From: an uncultured Eubacteriales bacterium
Lineage (GTDB): Bacteria > Bacillota > Clostridia > Oscillospirales > Oscillospiraceae
DNA length: 34,990 bases
Direction of reading: 5' to 3'
NCBI GenBank assembly: GCA_900544405.1
Contig: UQVA01000021.1
Coordinates: 1-34,990 of the forward strand
Each line of letters opens with the position of its first letter. Position 1 is the stretch's first letter. Below, piece after piece: positions 7,583 to 16,253 of this stretch. The position numbers were made by a program, and so were the translations under genes. Below the pieces are notes generated by a model, which saw nothing but the letters and a program-made list of their open reading frames with translations, ran no database searches and had not been told where the DNA came from.

Positions 7583-9232
7583 TTACTTTCTTCTTCGGAC
7601 ATATAACCCATCCAGAATGGGCTTCAATGGGCCGAAGCAGGTATTTGTCATGGTTATGTATGCTTCATACAGGAATTCGTAGGGCCGGGCGGGGTCCGGG
7701 GTGTAATTCCGGGTATCGGCGCACTGCATTTTTTCGATGGCCTCCTGCAACGTCCAGCGGCCCGCCGCCACGGCGGCCAGAATGGCGCTGCCCAGAGCCG
7801 GAGCCTGGGTGCAGGTGCTGACCTCCACCGGACGGCCCAGCACGTCGGCGTAAAGCTGGTCGAAAAAGGCGTTTTTGCCGGGGATGCCGCCGCAGAGAAT
7901 AATTCGTTCAATAGGCAGGCCCGCCTGCTGATGCACTTCCAGAATGTGCCTGGCCCCGAAGGCCGTAGCTTCCAGTAAAGCCCGGTAAATATGGGCCGGT
8001 TTGGTCTGCAAGTTCAGGCCCAGAATAAGCCCAGAAAGCCGGGGGTCTGCCAAGGGCGACCGGTTGCCGTTGAACCAATCCAGAGCCAGCAGCCCCGTTT
8101 CGCCGGGGGCCAACTTTGCGGCTTCATCGGTAAGATAGCTATGGAGATTTTTCCCGGCGGCTTGGGCTTTTTTCCGTTCTTCTTCGGGAACGCAGTTGTC
8201 AACAAACCACTGGAAGGTGTCCCCCACGCTGCACTGGCCGGAGGCGTAGCCCCAGATACCCGGATAGAACGTATCCGGCAGGCATGCGGTAACGCCTTTC
8301 ACGTCCACCCGCTTCTCGCCGGGGACCAGAATGCCCGTAGAGGTTCCCACCACCAGCAGAGCCGTTCCTACTTGAGCACCCACCGCAGGCAGGGCCGCAT
8401 AAGCGTCCATCTGAGGAGCCGACAGGGCGATTCCCGCCGGGAGGCCCAGCTTCTCCGCCCATTCTGGGCAGAGACGGCCCACACAGGTGCCGGGGTAGCC
8501 CCGTTTTGCCTCCGGATACCGGTCCATAAACTTCTCTTTCGGCAAATTTCGCAGTTTCGGGGCAATGGCGGCGTAAAAATCCCCGTCCGGGTAGCCGTCC
8601 TTGCACCAGAAGTTCTTTCCGGCGGCGATGGACAGGCTGAAACAGGGGGTCCCCGCCAGAATGGAGGTTACATAATCTCCCGCTTCCACAAAGGCCGCCG
8701 TTCTGGCGAAAACCTCCGGGTCCTTGTGATATACTTCGATGGCCTTGGGCAGCAGGCATTCCTGAGAAATGGTCCCGCCGTACCAGCCGGGGTAAGGCCG
8801 GTGCTGCTCGGCGCAAATCTCATTAAGAAGCCTTGCCTCCGGGGCATCCGCATGATGCTTCCACAGCTTACACCAGGCGTGAATTCGTCCGGCGAAGGCC
8901 GGGTCGGAGCGGAGGGGACGGAAATGCTCGTCCACCGGGACCATGGTGCTGGCGGTGAAGTCAACGGCCATGCCGATGATGTCCACGTCCCCGGCTGCTT
9001 TCATTGCCTGGGGAACGATTCGGGCGAGAACGTCCGTATAGTCCTCCGGGTCCTGCAAAAAACAATCGGGCTCCAAAGGCGTTCCGTCCGGGAGGTTCCC
9101 GGACAATATCCCGTGCGGATATTCTGCGGCAGCCTCTCCCAGGATCGCCCCGGAGTCCGTATCCACCACCACCGCCCGGGCCGACAAGGACCCGAAATCC
9201 ACGCCGATGGTGCAAAGCTTTCGTTCACTCAT
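7583..9232 (-). CDS. Ribulokinase-like FGGY carbohydrate kinase
   Basis: A 549-residue FGGY kinase, close to the usual ribulokinase length. The N-terminal phosphate-1 motif is IGVDFGSLSARAVVVD. Next come an AraB-like block (VDFTASTMVPVDEHFRPL, then a CKLWKHH segment), the GTLCPEWA-like region (RLCPEWAEKLGLP), VVGTSTGILV, and a C-terminal ALEATAFGARHI...GGIPGKN. It should phosphorylate a ketopentose, ketohexose or polyol with ATP in the cytoplasm. The arabinose operon partners AraA and AraD are absent, so L-ribulose is not certain. I chose the ATG at 9232 since the longer frame lacks a ribosome site and the conserved protein begins here. This start lies inside the end of the DUF624 gene (8-bp ATGAGTGA overlap), indicating translational coupling. 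Last gene of the ABC operon. Confidence 0.85.
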   Translation of the reverse strand: MSERKLCTIGVDFGSLSARAVVVDTDSGAILGEAAAEYPHGILSGNLPDGTPLEPDCFLQDPEDYTDVLARIVPQAMKAAGDVDIIGMAVDFTASTMVPVDEHFRPLRSDPAFAGRIHAWCKLWKHHADAPEARLLNEICAEQHRPYPGWYGGTISQECLLPKAIEVYHKDPEVFARTAAFVEAGDYVTSILAGTPCFSLSIAAGKNFWCKDGYPDGDFYAAIAPKLRNLPKEKFMDRYPEAKRGYPGTCVGRLCPEWAEKLGLPAGIALSAPQMDAYAALPAVGAQVGTALLVVGTSTGILVPGEKRVDVKGVTACLPDTFYPGIWGYASGQCSVGDTFQWFVDNCVPEEERKKAQAAGKNLHSYLTDEAAKLAPGETGLLALDWFNGNRSPLADPRLSGLILGLNLQTKPAHIYRALLEATAFGARHILEVHQQAGLPIERIILCGGIPGKNAFFDQLYADVLGRPVEVSTCTQAPALGSAILAAVAAGRWTLQEAIEKMQCADTRNYTPDPARPYEFLYEAYITMTNTCFGPLKPILDGLYVRRRK

Positions 9233-9878
9233 AATAAATCTCTTCCTCTCCGGCGGAGCGGCTGGGATGCCGGTTCTTCCAGCTTTCCGGGTCAAAGGTC
9301 CGGCAAAGCACCCGTGCCTGAACGTACAGGCAGGCAATGGCCACGAAGATGCCCATGATACGGGCCAGGTACAGCGCCGCCGTCAGCAGCACCCAGCAGA
9401 CGAGAATTTCCAGCGCCCCGGCGGGCTTCTTGGCCATCCAGCCCAGGCCGTTGCGCAGGGCCTGCTTCCGGGTCACTTCGTAGCGGCCCATGCCGCCGAA
9501 CAGGTACGGCCCGTAGGCCAGGAACAGCACCGTGAAGGCGATGGTCGTGCCACGCAGGACGCTGATGAACAGAGAGGGTTCATGATCGAATGCAAAAAGC
9601 ACCCACCAGTCCCCTACCAGCACCGCCCCGGCCAGGGCATAGCCCAGGCCAAGGGGTGCGGTCAGTCGGAAATTTTCCTTGAAGGAGTTGAAGAAGTAGC
9701 GCAGTGTCCCGGAGCAGCGGTCCTCCGCAATAGCCATCATGGTGGCATACATGGCCGTCAGCGCCGGTCCGAGCGTAACGACCGGAAGGGCGCAGAGGAT
9801 GCCCAGCACTGTCACCACCGCCGCATCGAAGGCGTGGGACAGGGTCAGCAGAATGGGGCTGTCGGGATTGATACGCAT
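9225..9878 (-). CDS. DUF624 (YesL-type) membrane protein
   Basis: A 217-residue integral membrane protein with four to five hydrophobic helices. The N-terminal part reads LGILCALPVVTLGPALTAMYATMMAI followed by SGTLRYFFNSFKENFR, the pattern of the YesL/DUF624 family. This family almost always sits beside sugar-binding-protein/permease genes in Firmicutes, with role unknown (accessory to uptake is assumed). ATG at 9878 with AGAAGGA upstream. It is 31 bp downstream of the MalG-type permease gene and overlaps the kinase gene by 8 bp. Confidence 0.85.
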   Translation of the reverse strand: MRINPDSPILLTLSHAFDAAVVTVLGILCALPVVTLGPALTAMYATMMAIAEDRCSGTLRYFFNSFKENFRLTAPLGLGYALAGAVLVGDWWVLFAFDHEPSLFISVLRGTTIAFTVLFLAYGPYLFGGMGRYEVTRKQALRNGLGWMAKKPAGALEILVCWVLLTAALYLARIMGIFVAIACLYVQARVLCRTFDPESWKNRHPSRSAGEEEIYYE

Positions 9879-9909
9879 AGGGGTCCTTCTTTCTTGAGAG
9901 GGCGCTTGC

Positions 9910-10755
9910 TCAGCCCTTCACGCCGGAGGTCGCAATGCCCTCCACGAAGTAGCGCTGGCAGAACATGAAGATAATGACAACGGGGATAATGGCGCAGGTA
10001 GAGGCGGCCATGGTCAGGTCGGTACGGGCAGCCTCGTCCATCATGGTCCACTGGACCACCTGAGCCACGGTGTACAGATTCTTCTTCACCAGGAAGACCA
10101 GCGGGGCCATGTACTCGTTCCAGCAGGACACGAAGGACAGCACGCACTGGGAAACCAGGGCAGCCTTGGTCAGGGGCAGCAAAATCTGGGCGAAAATACG
10201 GGGATGCCCGGCACCGTCGATTTTGGCGGCCTCCATCAGGTCATTGGGCAGGCCCATGTAGAACTGGCGCAGCATGAACACGGCGCCGGGGGCAAACCAG
10301 TTGGGCAGAATAATGGCCCAACGGGAGTTGTACAGCCCCAGCTCCTTGAAGAGCATGAACCGGGGGATCAGGGTCACTTCGGTGGGGATCATCATGGTGG
10401 ACAGGAAGATCATGAAGATGACGCCCCGGCCTTTGAAGTCGATCTTTGCGAAGGCGTACGCCGCCAGGGAGGCAAAGAACAGCTTGAATACGATGGAGAA
10501 GAAGGTGATGTAGATACTGTTCAGGTAGCCCTGAGCCATGGTCACTTCGCTGTCGGACCAGACTTCCTTGTAGTTGTCCCACCGGGGCACCTCGGGCAGC
10601 CAGTGGAAATCCTGCTGGAACACTTCCGCAGGGGTTTTCAGGGAGGAGGAGATCATCCACAGCAGCGGCAGCAGGAACGTCACGCCGATGGCTATAAAGA
10701 TCAGGGTCTTGAGGATCTTTACAAGCTCCTCATGTCTGCGATAACCGGTTTTCAT
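9910..10755 (-). CDS. ABC sugar transporter permease (MalG type)
   Basis: A 281-residue inner-membrane permease of the carbohydrate-uptake-1 (CUT1) class, with about six membrane helices. The N-terminal segment reads IFIAIGVTFLLPLLWMISSSLK and is followed by the periplasmic-side FxWLPE...NY motif of MalG relatives. The cytoplasmic coupling loop is EAAKIDGAG, ending ILLP. It pairs with the MalF-type permease encoded 18 bp upstream and with the binding lipoprotein. The ATPase is not encoded here; Firmicutes commonly share one MsmX-like ATPase. ATG at 10755 with GAGGAGGAAG upstream. Confidence 0.92.
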   Translation of the reverse strand: MKTGYRRHEELVKILKTLIFIAIGVTFLLPLLWMISSSLKTPAEVFQQDFHWLPEVPRWDNYKEVWSDSEVTMAQGYLNSIYITFFSIVFKLFFASLAAYAFAKIDFKGRGVIFMIFLSTMMIPTEVTLIPRFMLFKELGLYNSRWAIILPNWFAPGAVFMLRQFYMGLPNDLMEAAKIDGAGHPRIFAQILLPLTKAALVSQCVLSFVSCWNEYMAPLVFLVKKNLYTVAQVVQWTMMDEAARTDLTMAASTCAIIPVVIIFMFCQRYFVEGIATSGVKG

Positions 10756-10773
10756 GTGTTTCTTCCTCCTCTC

Positions 10774-11682
10774 TTAATAGTGGACCCACTTCTTCTGACC
10801 CACAAAGTTGATGCCCGTGACCACCATGATGATAGCGAACAGCACCATAGACATGGCCGAAGCCGGACCGAACTCATACTTGGAGAAGGCAGTGGTGTAA
10901 ATTTCCAGCACCACGGAGCGGTTGGAATTGATGGCCGTACCCATGGTGAACACGTTGACGGAACCGAAGATCTTGAACACGGCCATGGTACGGGTAATGA
11001 TCAGGTAGAAAATGGTGGGGGAGATCATGGGCAGGGTGATGCTCCAGAACTGCCGGAAGCTGCCTGCACCGTCCAGCTTGGCAGCCTCGTACAGGCTCAC
11101 CGGCACATTCTGCATGGCGGCGGTGAACAGAATCAGCTGATAGCCGATGGAAGCCCACACGGACAGCAGGATGATGGGCACCTTGGAAAACCGGGGGTCC
11201 ATGGCCCACTTGATGGGCTGGGAGAGAATATGCAGATTGAGAAGGATATTATTGATGATGCCGTCCTCCCGGAACAGGAACTTAAAAACGGTACCGACAG
11301 CCACAATGGAGCTGATATAGGGAATGAAGAACGCCATCCGCAGGAATTTCTTGCCGTAGATGCGCCCGTTCATGCAATAAGCAAAGACAAGAGAAAGAAT
11401 AATGGACAAAGGAACGATGGTGATAACGTAAACAAAGGTATTGCCCAGGGAGGTCACGAACTTCTTATCCTGGAAGATTTCGAGGAAATTCTGGAGACCC
11501 ACAAATTTCAGGGTGTCCCAGCCCTTGAAGTAGCTCACCTGAGCAAAGGACAGGAACAGAGCAATAAAGAACGGGAGCGCCGTCAGAATCAGAAAGGCGA
11601 TCATGGTGGGGGCGATAAAGGCCCAGCCTGCCAGGTTTTCCTTGCGCTTAACACGGTTGACCGGTTTTTTCATAGGGATCAT
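10774..11682 (-). CDS. ABC sugar transporter permease (MalF type)
   Basis: A 302-residue CUT1 permease with six predicted membrane helices. The first (AFIAPTMIAFLILTALPFFIALFLSF) has the characteristic P-PF pattern. The coupling loop EAAKLDGAG...ITLP lies at about residue 205. It forms the membrane channel with the MalG-type partner. Two in-frame ATGs compete: 11682 (AGAGG only 3 bases away, AGGAAAA further up) and 11673 (AGAGG about 12 bases away). I kept the longer form with moderate certainty. The binding-protein gene lies 108 bp upstream, with hairpins between. Confidence 0.92.
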   Translation of the reverse strand: MIPMKKPVNRVKRKENLAGWAFIAPTMIAFLILTALPFFIALFLSFAQVSYFKGWDTLKFVGLQNFLEIFQDKKFVTSLGNTFVYVITIVPLSIILSLVFAYCMNGRIYGKKFLRMAFFIPYISSIVAVGTVFKFLFREDGIINNILLNLHILSQPIKWAMDPRFSKVPIILLSVWASIGYQLILFTAAMQNVPVSLYEAAKLDGAGSFRQFWSITLPMISPTIFYLIITRTMAVFKIFGSVNVFTMGTAINSNRSVVLEIYTTAFSKYEFGPASAMSMVLFAIIMVVTGINFVGQKKWVHY

Positions 11683-11709
11683 ATACCTCTTTTCCTAATA
11701 GGGTGTCAG

Positions 11710-11756
11710 AAGGGAGCAAATGGCTCCCTTCCGGGGTCCCGGCGAGCCGGGACCCC
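11710..11756 (-). terminator. Two intercistronic hairpins after the binding-protein gene
   Basis: AAGGGAGC/GCTCCCTT (11710-11730, 5-nt loop) and GGGGTCCCGG/CCGGGACCCC (11733-11756, 4-nt loop) lie between the binding-protein and permease genes. No U-tract follows. Such hairpins usually protect or partly terminate the message so that the binding protein is made in excess over the permeases. Confidence 0.6.
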
Positions 11757-11790
11757 GCCGCGCAAGCGGATGGGAGCGTTTTTTGTGAAA

Positions 11791-13260
11791 TTAGCCAGCC
11801 TTGTTGATGGCCTCGTTGGCCACCTCGGCAGCCTGCTTCAGAGCATCGGCAGCGCTCAGATCGCCGTTCAGAGCGTTCATGACCGGCTCCTTCATGGCAG
11901 CGACCACGTCGGAGTAAGCAGTCAGGTTGGTCTCGGCGTAAGCGGGCAGGTCGGAACGGCCCACCACACGGTTGTAGGAGTCCACGTCGATCCACTTCTT
12001 GGCTTCCTCTTCGGAACCGTAGATGATTTCAACGGCGGAACCGACCTCGGTACCCTTCCACATGGGCTGGTGACCAGCAGCCACCAGGTACTTCACGCCG
12101 TAGGTGGAGTACCACTTCAGGAAGGCCCAGGCGGCATCCTCGTCCTGGCAGTTGGTAGCGATACCGGCATGAGAGAAGGGAGACACACCGGCCATGTAGT
12201 TGGTCTGGCCCTTTTCCTCAACGGGATAGGGAGCAAAACCGGTGATCCAGTTCACATCGGGATAGGTCTTGGTGTCGTGCAGGAAGCGAGTCACGTTGGT
12301 GATGATGGTGGAAGCGGTCTTGCCCTGGCAGAAGGTCATCTGAGCCTGCTGGTTATCGGCACGGTACACGGCCTTGGGGAACCAGATCTTGTCCACCAGC
12401 TCAGCCTGCAGCTCCCGCTCGAAGCCCTTGACGGAGCGGGGATCGTCGTAAGAGGAGGTCTTGCCGTCCACAGAGTAGTACATGTCTCCGCCGGTCTGCT
12501 GCACGTAGGGATACAGGAAGTACTGGATGGAGTGGTAGTCGGAGCCGCCGTAGACTTCCACGGTGCCGTCAGCGGCAACCTTGGTCATCTTCTTGCAGGC
12601 GTCCAGGTACTCGTCCCAGGTCCACTCGGTGGGCAGCTCGCCCAGGCCGGCCTCATTCCAGGCGGTCATGTTGATGGCGATGTAGTTGGACAGGCCGCCG
12701 CAGGGGAAGGTGTAGATGCGGCCGTCGTACTTGTAGCAATCGAAGCCCCACTGCTCCACCAGGTCGATGCCCTCGGCCTCCACCTTATCGGTGATGTCCT
12801 CGAACAGGCCGTTGGCCCAGCGCTGATAAGTGCCGTTCAGGCCGAAGGAGGCCAGCACGTCCACTTCGCCGCCCATGATGGCGGTGTTCACGGCCAGGTT
12901 GCCGTCGGAGTTGTTGTTGTAGGTGTTCAGGTTGACCTCGATGTTGGGGTAGGTCTTGTTGAACTCAGCGATCATGGCGTCCATGCCGGCCGGGCCCTTG
13001 AAGGGGATCCAGAAGTTCACCTTGCCGGACATGTTGGTATCCTTCTCCAGGATCCAGTCGGTGCTGACGGCACCGGGGGTCGCAGGCTCCGTAGCGGCGG
13101 GCTCGGTAGCCGGGGTGGTGTCGGCGGGCTTGGTGTCCGCAGGCTTGGTGCCCTCAGTGGTGCTGGGGGTCGTGGTGGCGTCCGCAGGGGTCTTGCTGCA
13201 AGCGGACAGCAGGGATACTGCCATCAGGATTGCAAGCACGAGCGCAAGCGTCTTTTTCAT
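11791..13260 (-). CDS. Sugar-binding lipoprotein of an ABC importer (SBP family 1)
   Basis: 489 residues. The lipoprotein signal peptide ends in LLSAC (Cys21) and is followed by a T/P/D/E-rich spacer to about residue 60. The mature domain then starts with KVNFWIPFKGPAGMDAMIAEFNKTYPNIEV, typical of family-1 solute-binding proteins. Aromatic residues in WNEAGLGELPTEWTWDEYLDACKK match the ligand-side region of such proteins. It is anchored outside the membrane and hands its sugar to the two permeases. The ligand is unknown. Strong GGAGG before the ATG. A perfect LacI-type palindrome lies 55 bp upstream of the start, so it is probably repressed by the adjacent LacI protein. Confidence 0.92.
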   Translation of the reverse strand: MKKTLALVLAILMAVSLLSACSKTPADATTTPSTTEGTKPADTKPADTTPATEPAATEPATPGAVSTDWILEKDTNMSGKVNFWIPFKGPAGMDAMIAEFNKTYPNIEVNLNTYNNNSDGNLAVNTAIMGGEVDVLASFGLNGTYQRWANGLFEDITDKVEAEGIDLVEQWGFDCYKYDGRIYTFPCGGLSNYIAINMTAWNEAGLGELPTEWTWDEYLDACKKMTKVAADGTVEVYGGSDYHSIQYFLYPYVQQTGGDMYYSVDGKTSSYDDPRSVKGFERELQAELVDKIWFPKAVYRADNQQAQMTFCQGKTASTIITNVTRFLHDTKTYPDVNWITGFAPYPVEEKGQTNYMAGVSPFSHAGIATNCQDEDAAWAFLKWYSTYGVKYLVAAGHQPMWKGTEVGSAVEIIYGSEEEAKKWIDVDSYNRVVGRSDLPAYAETNLTAYSDVVAAMKEPVMNALNGDLSAADALKQAAEVANEAINKAG

Positions 13261-13286
13261 GATGTTTCCTCCGATTTTTTAATATT

Positions 13287-13307
13287 TTACAGGAAATTTT
13301 CCTGTAA
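13287..13307. promoter_or_regulatory. Perfect palindrome in the 5' UTR of the binding-protein gene
   Basis: TTACAGGAAA and TTTCCTGTAA are perfect inverted arms around a single central base, between the LacI-type operator and the ribosome site. It could be a second regulator site or an RNA hairpin. No clear -10/-35 pair could be fixed next to it. Confidence 0.5.
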
Positions 13308-13314
13308 TTTACTG

Positions 13315-13332
13315 TTTTGGACCGGTCCAAAA
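13315..13332. promoter_or_regulatory. LacI-type operator before the ABC operon
   Basis: TTTTGGACCGGTCCAAAA is a perfect 18-bp palindrome with the central CG typical of LacI-family operators. It lies 55 bp upstream of the binding-protein start and 15 bp below the FAD-oxidoreductase stop. Matching sites precede lacI itself and occur in the intergenic region shared with the aldo/keto reductase. Confidence 0.8.
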
Positions 13333-13346
13333 GACCTGAAAAATTT

Positions 13347-14729
13347 TTACCGGACGTCCGGCAGGTATGCGCCCTCCGCCCGGAGGGTCCGCTGCAAGGC
13401 GGCAATATCAATGTTCCTCGGCTCCACGCCGGTCCGCACCGCCTGAGCGGCTGCACAGCCCGCTGCCTGGCCCATGGCCATGGAGGGGGGCATCACCCGG
13501 ATGGCGCCCGCCGCCGTGGAATCGGCACTGACGCAGCGGCCCGCCAGAAGCAGTCCGTCCACGCCCACCGGCACCAGGCTCCGGTAAGGAACGCCGTAAT
13601 AGTCGCCCTTGATGGGAATGTACTCATTGCTGGTGGGGCCGAACCGCCCGTGGACATCCACGGAGTTGGAGGCAACCAGGATGGAATCCTCCGGGACCTT
13701 GGCATCCAGCAGGTCGTCGGCGGTGAGCCGGTATTCGCCCCGGATGTGGCGGCTCTCCCGGATGCCCACATAGGAGCCGGAAGCGGTCAGTTGGGCATTC
13801 TCGCAGCCGGGAACGTACTTTTTCAGGAAGCGGAAAATCTCCTCCACCTGCTTCCGGCCTTCCATTTCGGCCTTGGTGAGGCTTTCGTTGTCGGTGCTGT
13901 CCACGCCCATGAGCCGGGAGGTGTTCACGCACCATTCGTCGCTTTTCGGCATCCGGAAGAAGCCGATGCTCACCCGCTGCAGGTCCCAGTCGCCGTTGGC
14001 CCTGGCTTCCGCCACCCGCCAATGGAAGGACCGGTAGTTCACACCGTTTTTCCGGTAGAAATTATCTTTGTTGGCCTGAATGTCGGCCTCGACTTTTTCG
14101 GCGTCCACGCCGTTCACATGGAAGAACATGGTGGCCGGCTGCATGAGCTTCAGTTCTTCGTTGCCCATTTCGTAGGGGACCCCGCAGCGCTCGGCCACGT
14201 CGCCGTCGCCGGTGCAGTCGATGAACACCTTGCCCCGGACGGTCTCGATGCCGCTCTTGGAAGCCACCGTCACAGCGGTCAGTTTTCCCTTTTCCACAAT
14301 GGGTGTCAGGAAGGTGGTGTGGTAAAGGACCTTTACCCCGGCTTCCTGAAGCATTTCGTCCATGATGAGCTTCAGGCCCTCCGGCTCGAAGGGGGTCACA
14401 TGGTCGTGGCCCACCACGATCCAGGAGGTGAAGGCCGTTCCGGCCCGGACCTGGGAGGGGTGAATGGCGTAGCCCCGTGCCACCATCCGGTTGACGATCT
14501 CCTCAAAAAGGCCCCGGATGATCATATTCTCGCCCCGCTGATCGTAGCAGGTCATAAACGGTCCCACCAAGCCCTGGGTTGCCATGCCACCGCAGGCCCC
14601 TGCCTGCTCCAGCAGCAGGGTGCTTGCCCCTGCCCGGGCCGCCGCAATGGCGGCGCACATACCGGCAGGTCCGCCGCCGACGACGACCACATCTGCCGAG
14701 AACCGCTCTTTGATTTCCTGTATCTCCAT
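13347..14729 (-). CDS. FAD-dependent oxidoreductase (PF12831-type), locus copy 1
   Basis: A 460-residue flavoprotein. FAD-binding GGGPAG is at residues 18-23, then a LLLEQAGACGGMATQG segment, IDCTGDGDVAE mid-protein, and LLLAGRCVSADSTAAGAIRVMPPSMAMGQAAG near the C-terminus. It shares GIRESRHI-G and DLLDAKVPE with the shorter paralogue at 2265-3530, so both probably oxidise related carbohydrate-derived substrates (inference; substrate unknown). ATG at 14729 with GAGGAGGAAG upstream; 23 bp after lacI and probably cotranscribed with it. The ABC operon's operator lies immediately downstream. Confidence 0.87.
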   Translation of the reverse strand: MEIQEIKERFSADVVVVGGGPAGMCAAIAAARAGASTLLLEQAGACGGMATQGLVGPFMTCYDQRGENMIIRGLFEEIVNRMVARGYAIHPSQVRAGTAFTSWIVVGHDHVTPFEPEGLKLIMDEMLQEAGVKVLYHTTFLTPIVEKGKLTAVTVASKSGIETVRGKVFIDCTGDGDVAERCGVPYEMGNEELKLMQPATMFFHVNGVDAEKVEADIQANKDNFYRKNGVNYRSFHWRVAEARANGDWDLQRVSIGFFRMPKSDEWCVNTSRLMGVDSTDNESLTKAEMEGRKQVEEIFRFLKKYVPGCENAQLTASGSYVGIRESRHIRGEYRLTADDLLDAKVPEDSILVASNSVDVHGRFGPTSNEYIPIKGDYYGVPYRSLVPVGVDGLLLAGRCVSADSTAAGAIRVMPPSMAMGQAAGCAAAQAVRTGVEPRNIDIAALQRTLRAEGAYLPDVR

Positions 14730-14752
14730 GCTTCCTCCTCAAAAACACGCAA

Positions 14753-15796
14753 TCATCTGGCCCGGACGCTGTCCCGGTAGACCATATAAGGATGGGTCAG
14801 GTGATGTTCAATTTCTTTTTCCGGGTCCCGGATGCGGGCCATCAGACATTTGGCCGCCTGGAACCCCATGTCCTCCTTGCGGATATTCACACTGGTCAGC
14901 GCCGGGATGCAATAGCCGCAAAGGGAAGAATCTTCATAGGCAATGACGGAAATATCTTCCGGTATCCGCACGCCTTGCTTGTATAAATAATTCATGGCAC
15001 CGATGACGATCTGGCCGTTGGCTCCTACGATCGCATCGGGCCGGTTCCCGGCCTCCCAGAACTTGGCGAAGGCTGCATAAGCGCTCTTCCCGTCGTTGTC
15101 CACCGCATCGATGTCCCAATCGGGCTGATAGGGCAGCCGGAACTCCTCCATGCACTTCCGGTAGGCTTCGGAACGCCTCGTATGGGAGGACAGGTTCCGG
15201 GGCGCGTTCAGAAGGCAGATTTTCCGGTGGCCGGTGCGGAGCAATTCCCGCAGGGCCAATTCCGTGCCCTCCTCCGGGTCACACCAGATGGAGTCCACGC
15301 TTTCCTCGTACACGCTGACGCCCAGCATTGCAAAGGGAATACCGGTCTTTTTCATGTTCTCGATGAGCTGAGGGCTGTACGGGGTGCCCACGATGAAGGC
15401 CCCGTCCACCCGCTTCTCCCGGATAATGCGGGGCAGCTCATCAGGTGCGGCAATGGAGCAGAATTTCTCGGTGACAACACCGTAATTGGTAGCCGCCAGA
15501 GCCGCCATGATGCCGTTGGTGATGTTGTAGTTGCACAGGCCCACCCGCTGGTCGTTATCATAGGAAATGCGGGTGGAGATCTGGGGGTGATACTGCATAA
15601 TGATCACGCCCAGGTTGTTGGTAGCCTTGGCGCTGAGGCCCCGGGCGTTGCAGTTGGGCACATAGCCCATCTGGGCAATGACCCGCTCCACCAGCTGCCG
15701 GGTGTCGTCTTTTACCAGGGGGCTTTTATTGATGACCAGTGAGACCGTAGACCGGGAGACCCCGGCTCGTTTCGCCACATCAATAATCGTCGCCAC
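14753..15796 (-). CDS. LacI-family transcriptional repressor of the sugar locus
   Basis: A 347-residue LacI/GalR repressor. The N-terminal helix-turn-helix and hinge are ATIIDVAKRAGVSRSTVSLV to about residue 50. A periplasmic-binding-protein-like effector domain follows (VGTPYSPQLIENM, the DAIVGANGQIVIGAM and EDISVIAYEDSSL segments). I chose the GTG at 15796, giving the classic M-A-T-I start, because AGAGGTG sits 6 bases upstream. The ATG at 15802 would fall almost inside that ribosome site. A near-perfect copy of the operator lies at 15809-15826 in its own leader, so it should repress itself as well as the transport operon. The inducer is presumably the imported sugar or its phosphate. Confidence 0.9.
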   Translation of the reverse strand: MATIIDVAKRAGVSRSTVSLVINKSPLVKDDTRQLVERVIAQMGYVPNCNARGLSAKATNNLGVIIMQYHPQISTRISYDNDQRVGLCNYNITNGIMAALAATNYGVVTEKFCSIAAPDELPRIIREKRVDGAFIVGTPYSPQLIENMKKTGIPFAMLGVSVYEESVDSIWCDPEEGTELALRELLRTGHRKICLLNAPRNLSSHTRRSEAYRKCMEEFRLPYQPDWDIDAVDNDGKSAYAAFAKFWEAGNRPDAIVGANGQIVIGAMNYLYKQGVRIPEDISVIAYEDSSLCGYCIPALTSVNIRKEDMGFQAAKCLMARIRDPEKEIEHHLTHPYMVYRDSVRAR

Positions 15797-15808
15797 GCCC
15801 ATCACCTC

Positions 15809-15826
15809 TTTTGGACCGTTCCAATA
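15809..15826. promoter_or_regulatory. LacI-type operator in the lacI leader
   Basis: TTTTGGACCGTTCCAATA matches the operator at 13315-13332 with an imperfect right half. It sits about 60 nt downstream of the predicted lacI transcription start and directly before its ribosome site, consistent with autorepression by roadblock. Confidence 0.75.
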
Positions 15827-15887
15827 ATTTCGGGGTAAAAAAGAGGACCTCGTTCTCTCTGACGCTCTTCCTCCTCCCGACACGGCT

Positions 15888-15917
15888 AGTATAGCCCAAA
15901 TGCTGCCGGTTTGTCAA
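15888..15917 (-). promoter_or_regulatory. Promoter of lacI
   Basis: Minus-strand TTGACA (15912-15917) and TATACT (15888-15893) with an 18-bp spacer, about 90 bp upstream of the GTG start. Confidence 0.75.
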
Positions 15918-16222
15918 TGGGCAAAGGGTCATTTTACGGGAATTTTAATGCACAAAAAACAGGGTCAATTTTTGTCTATTATTCATAATTTGCAACTTTT
16001 TTCGCTCGTTTTCATCATTTGCCCAGGAGAAAGGAAAGTTTTAACAATTTATGGACAAGTCTTTCCAAAATTGAGAACGGCTCAAAAAATTGGACCGTTC
16101 AAAATGGTATTATCTTCTTGTTTTTCCGGAATTTTACGCAGATTTTACAAAGAATAATCCGATATTTTTTCACGCTTCCCGGCTGCACGCCAACGTTCCC
16201 GGGAAATGCAGAAAATTCCCTC
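15918..16222. other. AT-rich intergenic region between divergent lacI and aldo/keto reductase
   Basis: No gene is supported here. Short frames lack ribosome sites and conserved sequence. It holds one operator-like site (16090-16102) and long A/T runs; otherwise nothing recognisable. Confidence 0.6.
16090..16102. promoter_or_regulatory. Third LacI-type operator-like site
   Basis: TTGGACCGTTCAA is the core of the operator seen at 15809-15826 with one altered right-half base. It lies about 120 bp upstream of the -35 box of the aldo/keto reductase and 170 bp from the lacI promoter, a spacing compatible with repressor looping. Confidence 0.6.
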
Positions 16223-16253
16223 TTGACCTAAAGCCAAGTTCAGGGTGTATAAT
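16223..16253 (+). promoter_or_regulatory. Putative promoter of the aldo/keto reductase
   Basis: TTGACC (16223-16228) and consensus TATAAT (16248-16253), 34 bp before the ATG. The spacer is 19 bp, longer than ideal. Confidence 0.55.

Noticed and set aside
10204..13446. 1080-codon plus-strand open frame across the ABC transporter genes
   Set aside because: It is antisense to three clearly conserved genes, lacks a ribosome site and recognisable domains, and arises from GC-rich codon bias.
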